DNA of 34,121 bases from Chitinophagales bacterium (GTDB taxonomy: Bacteria; Bacteroidota; Bacteroidia; Chitinophagales; Saprospiraceae). The translations under genes were made by a program, and so were the position numbers. Every line of letters starts with the position of its first letter. Within the stretch, counting starts at the first letter, position 1. The notes beneath the pieces are model-generated. The model did not search any database, was not told the DNA's origin, and saw only the letters and a list, made by a program, of their open reading frames with translations. Positions 1-7,620 of the stretch are shown piece by piece. Location: NCBI GenBank assembly GCA_026928325.1, contig JAIXKS010000062.1:27236-61356 (forward strand). Reading direction: 5' to 3'.

Positions 1-7
1 TGTTTAA

Positions 8-118
8 TATTTTGATAATCAGCATTTTGAACCGTTTTTAATAGACGACTATTTATCGGTTATCGAAACGAGCAAGATTATTCCCTTCTATCATTGGTTA
101 AAAAATCTAGGACTATGA
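8..118 (+). pseudogene. 3' end of an upstream reading frame (remnant or truncated gene)
   Basis: Frame 2 is open from base 8 to the TGA at 116-118 and reads like real protein (ending ...IIPFYHWLKNLGL), but it has an in-frame TAA at 5-7 and no ATG, GTG or TTG start in between. The stop overlaps the ATG of the methyltransferase as ATGA (115-118), the usual layout of translationally coupled genes. I read it as the end of a gene that was once, or still is, coupled to the methyltransferase. Whether it is broken at base 5 or the left edge hides a frameshift cannot be decided here. Family unknown. Confidence 0.35.
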
Positions 119-1041
119 AATCATTTAAAGAAATTCAAGCAGCCTTCAATTTTTTAGATGTTGAGCAAGCAGAAAAAAGAATCAACCGATATTTAAAAAC
201 ATATCCAAACAAGGATATCATCCCCTATGCAGAAAAGGTCAAATTTGAAGAACAAATAAAAATAGTTCAGCATGACCTAATACAAAAAATCAATGCCTTA
301 AATCTTACAAGCTCATTTCTTAAAGAAAAAGCATTAGAAATCGTAAATAATCCAAAATTTATAACCAAGCATATCAAGGGAAGCGAAGCACCTTTCGACA
401 AGCTCATGGCCTACCTGAGCGGCAATCGCTTTTACAGACTAGAGAACAATGATTTTAGAGCCTGTGATATTGAAAACGAATCCATCGACATCATCGTTAC
501 TGATCCGCCTTATCCTAGACAGTATCTAGATTTATACCACGATTTAGCCGTTTTTGCCGAACGTGTGCTGAAACCCGGAGGCTCCTTGTTTGCGATGGCC
601 GGCCAATCCTATCTACCGGAAATCCTGCAATTGATGCAAGCCCAAGGGTTAAAATACAACTGGACATTATGCTATCTTACGCCAGGTGGCCAATCGCCTC
701 AATTATGGCAAAGAAAAGTAAATTCTTTCTGGAAACCGGTATTGTGGTACATCAAAGGCGATCCTAAAAAATGGTTGGGAGACGTCGTCAAAAGTGATGT
801 CAACGATAATGACAAAAATTTCCACTTCTGGGGGCAATCCATTTCAGGAATGAATGATTTAATTCAGCGCGTTTCCGATCCCGGAGATGTGATTTTAGAT
901 CCATTCTTAGGCGGTGGTACAACCGGTGCGGCTTGTTTGTATAATTTAAGAAACTTTGTTGGTATCGAAATCGAGCAAGATAGTTTTGAAACCGCCAAAG
1001 AAAGGCTTAGCATCATCGACAAGGCCATCTTAAATGACTAA
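115..1041 (+). CDS. Orphan DNA methyltransferase (N6-adenine/N4-cytosine type)
   Basis: Predicted SAM-dependent amino-methyltransferase acting on DNA bases. Counting from the ATG at 115, the catalytic DPPY motif (motif IV) is near residues 130-133 and the SAM-binding motif DPFLGGGTT (motif I) near 262-270. The order catalytic motif, about 130 residues, then SAM motif fits the beta-type arrangement of the N4/N6 family. The first ~100 residues are charged and helical and match no domain I know. A TTG at 94 would add seven residues, but the ATG at 115 overlaps the stop of the upstream frame as ATGA, so I prefer 115. No restriction endonuclease gene lies downstream, so it is an orphan or phage-type enzyme as far as this window shows. 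Target sequence cannot be inferred. Confidence 0.85.
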   Translation: MKSFKEIQAAFNFLDVEQAEKRINRYLKTYPNKDIIPYAEKVKFEEQIKIVQHDLIQKINALNLTSSFLKEKALEIVNNPKFITKHIKGSEAPFDKLMAYLSGNRFYRLENNDFRACDIENESIDIIVTDPPYPRQYLDLYHDLAVFAERVLKPGGSLFAMAGQSYLPEILQLMQAQGLKYNWTLCYLTPGGQSPQLWQRKVNSFWKPVLWYIKGDPKKWLGDVVKSDVNDNDKNFHFWGQSISGMNDLIQRVSDPGDVILDPFLGGGTTGAACLYNLRNFVGIEIEQDSFETAKERLSIIDKAILND

Positions 1042-1322
1042 TTATTAGCTACAAAATACCAAATAGCCTCCAAATATTAATGGCCAATCTTACGACCATG
1101 GTATGGCACTCCGCATAAGTTACCGATAAAAACACGGAGAATAGTTGACCAACAATTAGAATTAAGACAATTGAAGAAATAGCCGAATAGGCAAAAAGCA
1201 GCAATAGATATCAAGGACATTTTAAACACCCACAACCCATAAAAAAACCACACTTGAGTATGCGGTTATACCCAAAGTTTTAAAAGAAAAGGAATTATTA
1301 CAAAATCAAAAGCTGAGGAGGA
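1042..1322. other. Intergenic stretch without recognisable gene
   Basis: About 280 bases with stops in all frames and no clear hairpin terminator. The A-rich composition and short open pieces could be decayed coding sequence, but I cannot identify any family. Confidence 0.4.
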
Positions 1323-1478
1323 TTACATCCAACGCATTGCCTTGACAAAATAGGTAAAGAATGAAGGAAGCATTACCCAAAACCATTCTGGCTTAAATAA
1401 TAAAAACAAAACTATTCCGATTGCAGATAATATTGCATAAATCCAGTAAAGTCCGGTTGATTCTGTGGAAGTTGTCAT
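1323..1478 (-). CDS. Small membrane protein, 51 residues
   Basis: An ATG on the minus strand at 1478 opens 51 codons ending in TAA at 1323. The peptide begins MTTSTESTGLYW and has a hydrophobic segment at roughly residues 10-28 (YWIYAILSAIGIVLFLLF), then KPEWFW and a second hydrophobic run around 32-45, ending KAMRWM. The high content of Trp, Phe and Leu and the Lys/Arg-flanked end suit a one- or two-helix inner-membrane peptide. It is divergent from the kinase gene at 1571, with 92 bases between the starts. I do not recognise a family, and the function is unknown. Chance ORFs of this size exist, so confidence is moderate. Confidence 0.5.
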   Translation of the reverse strand: MTTSTESTGLYWIYAILSAIGIVLFLLFKPEWFWVMLPSFFTYFVKAMRWM

Positions 1479-1565
1479 AATATTATTTTAAATTTGTCCT
1501 GAATTTCTATTAATTAACGTGGCAAATGTAAGCAATTACTCTTGTATATTATATAAAATGTAAAA

Positions 1566-1573
1566 TATCTTTG
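1566..1573 (+). promoter_or_regulatory. -7 promoter element TATCTTTG
   Basis: Perfect match to the Bacteroidota -7 consensus TAnnTTTG, just upstream of the GHMP kinase frame. No TTTG is correctly spaced for a -33 element; a TTG at 1542-1544 is 21 bases away. The element overlaps the only canonical start codon (TTG, 1571-1573), which is a conflict. Confidence 0.45.
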
Positions 1574-2428
1574 TTAAAAAATCATAAATCTTTCTTTTCA
1601 AAAGTATTATTGGCCGGCGAATATACGGTCATTTCGGACGGTGAAGCCCTAGCCATCCCATTTCCTCAATTTAAAGGACAGTTCGAATTTCGGCCGGCAT
1701 CCAACCAAGATTCATTGATCCAACTTATAAATTATTTACAAGAAAATGGCATGGAACAATACTTCAATCTCCAAGAAATGCACGAAGATATTCAAAAAGG
1801 ATTGTTCTATAATGCTGATATTCCGATCGGTTACGGTCTTGGCAGTAGTGGCGCATTAATTGCTGCGTTGTACGATAGATATGCGATCTCTAAAGCTAAC
1901 GATCTCCATGACCTCAAATCTATTTTAGCCCAAACAGAATGTGCTTTTCATGGTTCTAGCTCCGGCATGGATCCCTTGGTCTCTTATCTCAATCGTCCCT
2001 TGTATTTTTCTTCCAACGAAATTCAAATTTTACCTGAAAATGCTTTAGACCTCCAGCGCTTCTTTCTCGTGGATACAGGCATTGCCAGAAGTACTGCGCA
2101 CCATGTCCAATACTATTTAGAACATATATCGGCTGAGGAAGCCAATAAGAGCGACCTACATGCCTTGAAAAATGCCAACCATCTAATGATTCGGGATTTG
2201 ATCAATAACCACCCTGAAAATTTAAACCAAACCATAAAGACAATCAGCACCATTCAATACCGGCTCTTTCAAGCAATGATTCCTGAGGATTTTAAATCGC
2301 TCTGGCTTGAAGGTCTTAATACAGACCGTTTTTACCTCAAACTATGCGGTGCAGGTGGTGGTGGCATGATATTGGGCTATGCTCAACATTCCAACTTTTC
2401 AAACCATCATCCGGTTTTCCAGCTATAA
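1571..2428 (+). CDS. GHMP kinase, probable mevalonate kinase
   Basis: Predicted ATP-dependent small-molecule kinase; mevalonate kinase of the mevalonate route to isoprenoids is the most likely role. Motif 1 reads KVLLAGEYTVI (residues 11-21), the ATP-binding loop PIGYGLGSSGA is at 85-95, an HGSSSGMDPLVS segment follows near 128-138, and the C-terminal motif KLCGAGGGG is near 257-265. At 285 residues it is a little short for the family. The start is TTG; no ATG or GTG precedes motif 1, and a stop closes the frame at 1529. That TTG lies inside a perfect -7 promoter box, so the true start or the promoter must be different from what it seems. No other mevalonate genes are nearby, so the substrate is inferred. 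Confidence 0.78.
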   Translation: MLKNHKSFFSKVLLAGEYTVISDGEALAIPFPQFKGQFEFRPASNQDSLIQLINYLQENGMEQYFNLQEMHEDIQKGLFYNADIPIGYGLGSSGALIAALYDRYAISKANDLHDLKSILAQTECAFHGSSSGMDPLVSYLNRPLYFSSNEIQILPENALDLQRFFLVDTGIARSTAHHVQYYLEHISAEEANKSDLHALKNANHLMIRDLINNHPENLNQTIKTISTIQYRLFQAMIPEDFKSLWLEGLNTDRFYLKLCGAGGGGMILGYAQHSNFSNHHPVFQL

Positions 2429-2497
2429 CCTTATTTCAATAAAAGACTACGCTAACGAAAATGCGCATTCCTAATCCTCAAATCCGAACCTAATCGT

Positions 2498-3421
2498 CTA
2501 TTCTAAGGCCGCATCATTTCCCAATCCGTATTCTTGATTTACAAAATCGAAGGATTTTTCTATCACTTTTTGCGTTACAAAGGTTGTTTTTTCACTTTTG
2601 GACTTTTTTTGCTTGTTCTCGTATTCCAACATCACCGTATTTTTATCCTTCATCAACGCACTATTTTCCCGATATGCAGAAGGTACAACTCTATCAAGAT
2701 ATGTCTGCATGGTCGCTTGTGGATATACAGGAAAATCCTTGGCCATATATACCTTTATCTCTTCCTTCTCCGATGAACCTACGTACTCGTCTGCCTGATA
2801 TCCTGCAATCTTTTTTGTTTTTCCTGTTTTTTTTATAGTCATGGTCTCATCATCCTCCTTGGAAGCATCAGCTGCGCTATTGACGATTGCCTTGGATAGT
2901 TTCATAACAGAAGGAACCACTTGACCGGATTTTTCGCCTTTTTTACTGACCGTGTACATAATCATTGCATCTCGATCTATATCCATAACGACAGTTTGCT
3001 TGTCTTTTTCGTCATTGACTTGCTCGATCCCTATGATTGATGCCGTTTTTGAATAGTGAAATTTGACCTTGTTTTTCTTACCGTCATAATCCGTAATTTC
3101 CACTTCCTGTGTTAAATCAAAAGTGTATTTTTCAGGCAAATCGACCTTTTTATTCAGATTTTCTAAGAATTCAGCATAATCGACCTTCCTACCCGAATCG
3201 CCTGAAGCTTCATACTCTTGAAGCAAGAGTGAATCCATAGACGCTTCCAACGAACGGAAAGCGCGGTTAGCAATTTCGTCAGACACGACTTGAACTATTT
3301 TATTTTCAATCTTACGCTCAAGTTTCCTTTGCGCTTCATTCATAATTCCTCCAAATATTTGCGCATCTGCTACGACTACAGCAAATATGCAAAACAAACT
3401 AATAATAATACTTCGTACCAT
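2498..3421 (-). CDS. Secreted DUF4412-like protein
   Basis: A 307-residue exported protein. Residues 1-20 form a signal peptide (MVRSIIISLFCIFAVVVADA) with likely cleavage before QIFGG. The mature part begins with a charged helical stretch (residues 25-85) and continues with a beta-rich region whose layout matches DUF4412: an early Lys-rich strand pair, a conserved IAGYQADEYV segment near 205-215, then MAKDFPVYPQATMQTYL. The highly charged, Lys/Glu-rich composition suggests a periplasmic or surface protein. The gene is monocistronic and converges on the kinase gene. The family has no established function. Confidence 0.7.
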   Translation of the reverse strand: MVRSIIISLFCIFAVVVADAQIFGGIMNEAQRKLERKIENKIVQVVSDEIANRAFRSLEASMDSLLLQEYEASGDSGRKVDYAEFLENLNKKVDLPEKYTFDLTQEVEITDYDGKKNKVKFHYSKTASIIGIEQVNDEKDKQTVVMDIDRDAMIMYTVSKKGEKSGQVVPSVMKLSKAIVNSAADASKEDDETMTIKKTGKTKKIAGYQADEYVGSSEKEEIKVYMAKDFPVYPQATMQTYLDRVVPSAYRENSALMKDKNTVMLEYENKQKKSKSEKTTFVTQKVIEKSFDFVNQEYGLGNDAALE

Positions 3422-3806
3422 AATAAATCATTTAATCAATAAATATAACTCTGTTGCTAAGTGAATCCTTCTTAGTTAAGCAATTGCATCATTTAAAAAT
3501 TCTTGTTCGAATGGATAGTTTTCCTTGAACAAATAGATTGAGGTTTTGACATGCAGCAGTTTAACTTCCTTACAAATCCACTATTAAGAAATAGAGCTAA
3601 GGATTATTAAAAAAGCAAAAATAATTATTTTTTGTGAAAATTATATAGCATAAGTGAAATTTATTAATTATTTTGGATAATTTTATCTAAATCTACTTAT
3701 AAATTACCAATTTTTCTAGAAAATCATCCCCCATTAAGTCAAAACAATATATTCAATTGAAACGTTAGCTATAGGAATTGAATAAAAATAATTAAAAATT
3801 TATAAC
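3422..3806. other. Divergent intergenic region, 385 bp
   Basis: Very AT-rich spacer between the divergent DUF4412 gene and the small lipoprotein gene, so it must hold two promoters. I find no perfect TAnnTTTG element on either strand. A weak inverted repeat (TTGCTAA ... TTAAGCAA, 3452-3484) sits about 30 bases upstream of the DUF4412 start. No ORF worth calling. Confidence 0.4.
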
Positions 3807-4169
3807 ATGAAACATTTAACCTTTTCAGTTTTATTGCTAGCTGTTTTTACCATTGTTAGCTGTAGTAAAGACGATAAAGACACGACTAATCCAGTCATTA
3901 CCATTACTTCTCCTGTCGATGGAAGTACATTGGAAAAAGGAAAATCTTATCCGATCATCGGTACAGTAACTGATGACACTGAGTTGGCAGAGATTGACGC
4001 TGGTGGATTGAAAATCACATCATTTGACGACAAAAAGTCTTATACATTTGCTAATATTAACCTTCCTATTCCTGCAGATACTAAAGAAACAGGTGGTATC
4101 TTAAAGATAACTGCCAAGGATAAAGCGGGTAATGTAGCCACTAAGACTATATCTTTTACCATAGAATAA
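3807..4169 (+). CDS. Small lipoprotein with Ig-like domain
   Basis: A 120-residue lipoprotein. The signal peptide MKHLTFSVLLLAVFTIVSC ends in a lipobox (IVSC), and the lipidated Cys19 is followed by SKDDKD, an acidic +2/+3 pattern that in Bacteroidota is linked to surface export of lipoproteins. The remainder is one beta-sandwich of Ig-like type: NPVITITSPVDGSTLEKG at the start and GNVATKTISFTIE at the end are typical of Big/DUF4625-like modules. It lies 7 bp before cysQ and is probably co-transcribed with it, although a functional link is not obvious. Confidence 0.75.
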   Translation: MKHLTFSVLLLAVFTIVSCSKDDKDTTNPVITITSPVDGSTLEKGKSYPIIGTVTDDTELAEIDAGGLKITSFDDKKSYTFANINLPIPADTKETGGILKITAKDKAGNVATKTISFTIE

Positions 4170-4176
4170 CCTCAAG

Positions 4177-4980
4177 TTGAAATACTTTGATACTCATCAG
4201 GTTCTTGAAACTGTTGAGGAAATATATAGTTTGCTAGATCGGGCTGGTCAAGCGATAAGAGATTTGTATCATCAAACGGATATAGATACAATGATTAAAT
4301 CGGACAAAAGCCCGGTCACAGCAGCTGACTTGCTTTCCAATAAAATCATAATCCATGGTTTGAATACAAGCTTTCCTGATATCCCGATTATTTCAGAAGA
4401 GATAGAAACTCCTGCTTATGAACAAAGAAAGACTTGGGAATACATTTGGATACTGGATCCTTTGGACGGTACAAAGGGATTTATTAATAAGACAGGAGAG
4501 TTCACCATTAATTTAGCACTCATACAAGCTGGAAAGCTGTTAGCGGGATTTATCTATGTTCCAGTGCAGCAACAGATGTACTTTGCTGTTAGAGGATTTG
4601 GCGCTTACGAATATCAGCCCGAAAAAGAACACCGTAGGTTACAAGCCCGTACTTTTAACAAAAATGATGATGGAATTAGGGTATTGGCCAGTCGGCATCA
4701 CAACAACGCCTTGACACAAGCCCATATCAACACCCTCAACCATCCTGAAGTTATGGAACGAGGCGCTGCCTTAAAGTTTGTCTCTATAGCCGATGGTCAA
4801 GCGGATTACTATCCTAAAATGGCTCATATCATGGAGTGGGACACAGCACCCGGCCAGATTATACTCGAAGAAGCAGGCGGCTCTGTTGTACAATTTGACA
4901 ATGGTCAGCCGCTTATGTACAACAAGCCCGACTTATATAATCCATATTTTATCGCTTCTGGCAAATCCGAACCTCAATGA
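4177..4980 (+). CDS. cysQ: 3'(2'),5'-bisphosphate nucleotidase CysQ
   Basis: Predicted Mg-dependent phosphatase that converts 3'-phosphoadenosine 5'-phosphate (PAP) to AMP, clearing a by-product of sulfate assimilation. It belongs to the inositol monophosphatase-like superfamily: the metal-binding motif LDPLDGTKGFI is at residues 93-103, preceded by KSPVTAAD (44-51) and the acidic SEE (73-75), with a second motif MEWDTAPGQIILEEAGG near 220-236. The segment DGQADYYPK is typical of CysQ rather than SuhB. Length 267 is normal. The start is a TTG, 8 bases after the preceding stop; no upstream ATG exists in frame. Confidence 0.88.
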   Translation: MKYFDTHQVLETVEEIYSLLDRAGQAIRDLYHQTDIDTMIKSDKSPVTAADLLSNKIIIHGLNTSFPDIPIISEEIETPAYEQRKTWEYIWILDPLDGTKGFINKTGEFTINLALIQAGKLLAGFIYVPVQQQMYFAVRGFGAYEYQPEKEHRRLQARTFNKNDDGIRVLASRHHNNALTQAHINTLNHPEVMERGAALKFVSIADGQADYYPKMAHIMEWDTAPGQIILEEAGGSVVQFDNGQPLMYNKPDLYNPYFIASGKSEPQ

Positions 4981-5032
4981 AAAAGCGATTTAAATACCAT
5001 ACTACCGGCTTTTTAACAAAATACATTCAACT

Positions 5033-5800
5033 ATGCAAAATTTAAGTATCGCCATCATTACCTACAATGAAGAACGCAATCTTGAACGTTGCTTAGAGAG
5101 CATTCAGGATATCGCATCCGAAATTGTAGTAGTTGATTCTGGTTCTACAGATAAAACCATCGAAATAGCCCAACGATACCATGCGACGGTGTATCACCAG
5201 TCATTTTTAGGGCATATTGAACAAAAAAATCTTGCGATGGCAAAAACGACGCACCCGTGGGTCTTGTCTTTAGATGCAGATGAAGCATTGGACGATCAAC
5301 TAAAGGCCAATATTATAAAAGTACTTGAGGCACCTGATTTTCAAGGCTATTCTATGAATCGACTCAACAATTATTGTGGTCAATGGATCCGTCATGGAGC
5401 TTGGTATCCTGACAAAAAATTGAGATTGTGGAATAAGTCATTGGGGGCGTGGTCTGGTATTAACCCACACGATAAGGTAGAAATGCAACCTGGCACCAAC
5501 ATTCAACACCTTAAAGGAAATATTTTGCATTATTCTTATATGTCCATTGAAGAACATCAAATACGTTCGAAAAAATATGCAGACATAGCGGCTAAAGCAT
5601 ACCAACAACGTGGGAAACGGGCGTATTTCTTACAGCTATTATATAAACCACCATTTAAGTTTTTGAGAGATTATATATTCAAATTAGGTATCCTTGACGG
5701 TTACTACGGATTAGTAATTGCGCTCATTAATTCAAAAGAAGTTTATCTAAAGTATTTGAATCTTTTGCGAATTCAAAGGGATACACCTAAAAAAGCATAG
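5033..5800 (+). CDS. Family 2 glycosyltransferase (WaaE/KdtX-like)
   Basis: Predicted cytosolic, membrane-associated sugar transferase with a GT-A fold. The N-terminus LSIAIITYNEERNLERCLES (residues 4-23) and VVVDSGSTDKT (33-43) bind the nucleotide sugar; the DXD-type metal motif is DADEA near 80-84. The middle (WIRHGAWYPDKKLRLWNK) and the C-terminus resemble the LPS-core glycosyltransferases of the WaaE/KdtX group, so a role in lipopolysaccharide or surface-glycan synthesis is the best guess. The exact donor and acceptor cannot be told. It follows cysQ by 52 bp on the same strand and ends before a bidirectional terminator. Confidence 0.82.
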   Translation: MQNLSIAIITYNEERNLERCLESIQDIASEIVVVDSGSTDKTIEIAQRYHATVYHQSFLGHIEQKNLAMAKTTHPWVLSLDADEALDDQLKANIIKVLEAPDFQGYSMNRLNNYCGQWIRHGAWYPDKKLRLWNKSLGAWSGINPHDKVEMQPGTNIQHLKGNILHYSYMSIEEHQIRSKKYADIAAKAYQQRGKRAYFLQLLYKPPFKFLRDYIFKLGILDGYYGLVIALINSKEVYLKYLNLLRIQRDTPKKA

Positions 5801-5847
5801 TTAAACACCATCCAACTAAGCAGTCAAAATCTGTTATAAAAATACAA

Positions 5848-5894
5848 TAGAAAAAGCAGTCGCACATCTTAACAATTTGCAACTACTTTTTCTA
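5848..5894. terminator. Bidirectional terminator
   Basis: Imperfect inverted repeat TAGAAAAAGCAGTCGC ... GCAACTACTTTTTCTA with 14 of 16 arm positions pairing. The A-run on the left and T-run on the right let it work on both strands. It sits between the converging glycosyltransferase and ArsR genes. Confidence 0.7.
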
Positions 5895-5916
5895 TTTATT
5901 TTTTTGGCTTTAAGTT

Positions 5917-6225
5917 TTAAGCTTTGCCTACGAATCTGTTGACCGCATAACTTGCTTTCTCCATCACATCATAATTAATCCTATAGATGTGAAATTTTCC
6001 TGAAACTTCGACACTAACAGCACCGGATAATCTGAGTATTTTTAAGTGTTGTGAAGTTATACTCTGTTCGATATCCAAGTTGCTATAAATTTTGTTTACA
6101 TTGATGGAATCATTCTCATCAATGAACTCTAAAATTTTCAATCTCAGTGGATGCGCTAACGCTCTCATTAATTCCGACGCATAATTTAATTTGTCGGCAT
6201 CAAAAGTGACTTTTGTACCTCTCAT
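5917..6225 (-). CDS. ArsR-family winged-helix regulator (first of two)
   Basis: A 102-residue DNA-binding regulator. A winged-helix fold of the ArsR type is visible: ELMRALAHPLRLKILEFI (helices 1-2), then VNKIYSNLDIEQSITSQHLKILRLSG (recognition helix SQHLKILR) and the wing VSVEVSGKFHIYRI. It contains no cysteine and no obvious metal-binding His/Asp cluster, so it is unlikely to be a thiol- or arsenic-type sensor. A similar regulator is encoded 207 bp upstream. No transport or resistance gene is adjacent, so the targets are unknown. It has its own promoter-like sequence at 6261-6291. Confidence 0.85.
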   Translation of the reverse strand: MRGTKVTFDADKLNYASELMRALAHPLRLKILEFIDENDSINVNKIYSNLDIEQSITSQHLKILRLSGAVSVEVSGKFHIYRINYDVMEKASYAVNRFVGKA

Positions 6226-6260
6226 TTTGTGTTCCTTATTTTCTGATTAAGACCTGAGCA

Positions 6261-6291
6261 CAAATATGAGTAGTTATTTTAATATGACAAA
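6261..6291 (-). promoter_or_regulatory. Promoter-like sequence for the first ArsR gene
   Basis: On the minus strand, TTTG (6288-6291) is followed after 19 bases by CATATTTG (6261-6268). This is one mismatch from the Bacteroidota pattern TTTG-N19-TAnnTTTG, with correct spacing, 36 bases before the start codon. Confidence 0.45.
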
Positions 6292-6432
6292 ACAAATATT
6301 AAAAAAAAATTAATTTGTAATAATAAAATAACCTTTTTGGTAGGTAGATACTCAAATTGATGATAAAAAGTAGATTTATTTAATCATAAACTATTGTCTT
6401 TCATTAAATAAACTCCCATCAGTGCAAGTAAG

Positions 6433-6774
6433 TTATTTACTGGTTAAATCTTCTACAAGCGTCGAAATCTGGCCTAATCTATCTTTATCCAATGAATAAT
6501 AGATAAACTTACCTTGTCTTTCTGTTGCTACAACTCCCGCCCTTCTAAGGATGGCTAAATGCTGTGACGCTACTGACTGTTCTAATCTCAACTTAATGTA
6601 AATGTCTGTAACAGTCATCGTCTCACCATCTTCCAGCAGATCTATAATCCTCTGGCGAAGCTTATGGTTGACAGCTCTTAAAACCAATACCGCCTTTCTT
6701 AAATCGGCATAGTCCAGCTGTACTTCCTTACCTCCTTTCTTTAACGTAACGGTTTCGTTCTTTTTATTTCTCAT
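6433..6774 (-). CDS. ArsR-family winged-helix regulator (second of two)
   Basis: A 113-residue regulator of the same family as its downstream neighbour. It has a Lys-rich N-terminal tail (MRNKKNETVTLKKGGKEV), the helical segment VLRAVNHKLRQRIIDLL, the recognition region IKLRLEQSVASQHLAILRRAG and the wing VVATERQGKFIYYSLD. It too lacks cysteine. The two proteins share the core pattern LEQSxxSQHLxILRxxG and a GKFxxY wing but differ elsewhere, so they are old paralogues rather than a recent duplication. The tandem arrangement suggests they may form heterodimers or cross-regulate; that is inference. Confidence 0.85.
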   Translation of the reverse strand: MRNKKNETVTLKKGGKEVQLDYADLRKAVLVLRAVNHKLRQRIIDLLEDGETMTVTDIYIKLRLEQSVASQHLAILRRAGVVATERQGKFIYYSLDKDRLGQISTLVEDLTSK

Positions 6775-6927
6775 ACGAATAAATTTGTTAGTTCATGGAA
6801 TTCGGATAGGATAATTCAATAACCTTGCCAAACCCTAACAAGAACCTAAATAAAATTTAACAAATTATTATATGTTGATTTTAACTATATATAAAGAACT
6901 AAATTTCTTATAATAAAGTTCAATATT

Positions 6928-7614
6928 TTAAAACAAATTTTTAGTGGATTTTGTGATATTTGGTGCTTTAATATAATCTGGTGTAAAATAAGCAACACTA
7001 GCAAACTGGTTTTCTTCAAATGCTTGGCTCGTAACTACCTCCATATAACGTGCAGACGTACACTCATGTTGTATATGTGTGTTGGAATCTCCATATTGTT
7101 GATAATACTTGACCGCTCCATTGCCACATATATATATATGTCTTCCATCATAGAAGGTTTCAAATGGATTTTCGTCCAAGATAACCGGTGCCTTCGGGAG
7201 GAGCACCTCATAGCTTTTTCCATATACGCCAGCATAGACTTCATTGCGTCTGGCATCAATCATCGCAATAGCAATATTATTATCGCCCAATAAGGCTTCA
7301 GGCACACCATAAGCTAGTATCGTCAAACTATCCACAGTTATCAACGGCTTATCTAACGCATAACACATGGCTTTAGCGGTTGCAGCTCCTATCCTAAGCG
7401 AAGTGTAAGAACCCGGACCATCACACACTGCTATTGCATCTAATTGGTGCTTCTGTATGCCAGCCTCTCGAAGACAAGCCTCAATCAGTAAGGTTAACTT
7501 TTCTGTATGACTATTGGAGACTTTTGATTCCTGTAGCATGATCGTGTTACCATCTACAGCCACCGCTACCGAACAAACGTCCGTAGATGTTTCTATATTG
7601 AGTATAATAGGCAT
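6928..7614 (-). CDS. tsaB: tRNA threonylcarbamoyladenosine biosynthesis protein TsaB
   Basis: Partner of TsaD in making t6A37 in ANN-decoding tRNAs; TsaB is an ASKHA-fold scaffold rather than the catalytic subunit. The N-terminal strand-turn ILNIETSTDVCSVAVAVDG (residues 4-22), an HTEKL segment, and GPGSYTSLRIGAATAKAM near 69-86 are diagnostic. At 228 residues it is of normal length. It starts 6 bp after the stop of the S41 protease gene, so the two are surely co-transcribed, probably with the alpha/beta hydrolase upstream. Confidence 0.92.
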   Translation of the reverse strand: MPIILNIETSTDVCSVAVAVDGNTIMLQESKVSNSHTEKLTLLIEACLREAGIQKHQLDAIAVCDGPGSYTSLRIGAATAKAMCYALDKPLITVDSLTILAYGVPEALLGDNNIAIAMIDARRNEVYAGVYGKSYEVLLPKAPVILDENPFETFYDGRHIYICGNGAVKYYQQYGDSNTHIQHECTSARYMEVVTSQAFEENQFASVAYFTPDYIKAPNITKSTKNLF

Positions 7615-7620
7615 ATTATC

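Noticed and set aside
1042-1322. Possible decayed toxin-antitoxin or regulator gene
   Set aside because: No stretch in any frame could be matched to a family; stops throughout.
2534-2838. Plus-strand ORFs of 66-84 codons inside the DUF4412 gene
   Set aside because: Low-complexity shadows of the antisense Lys-rich coding sequence.
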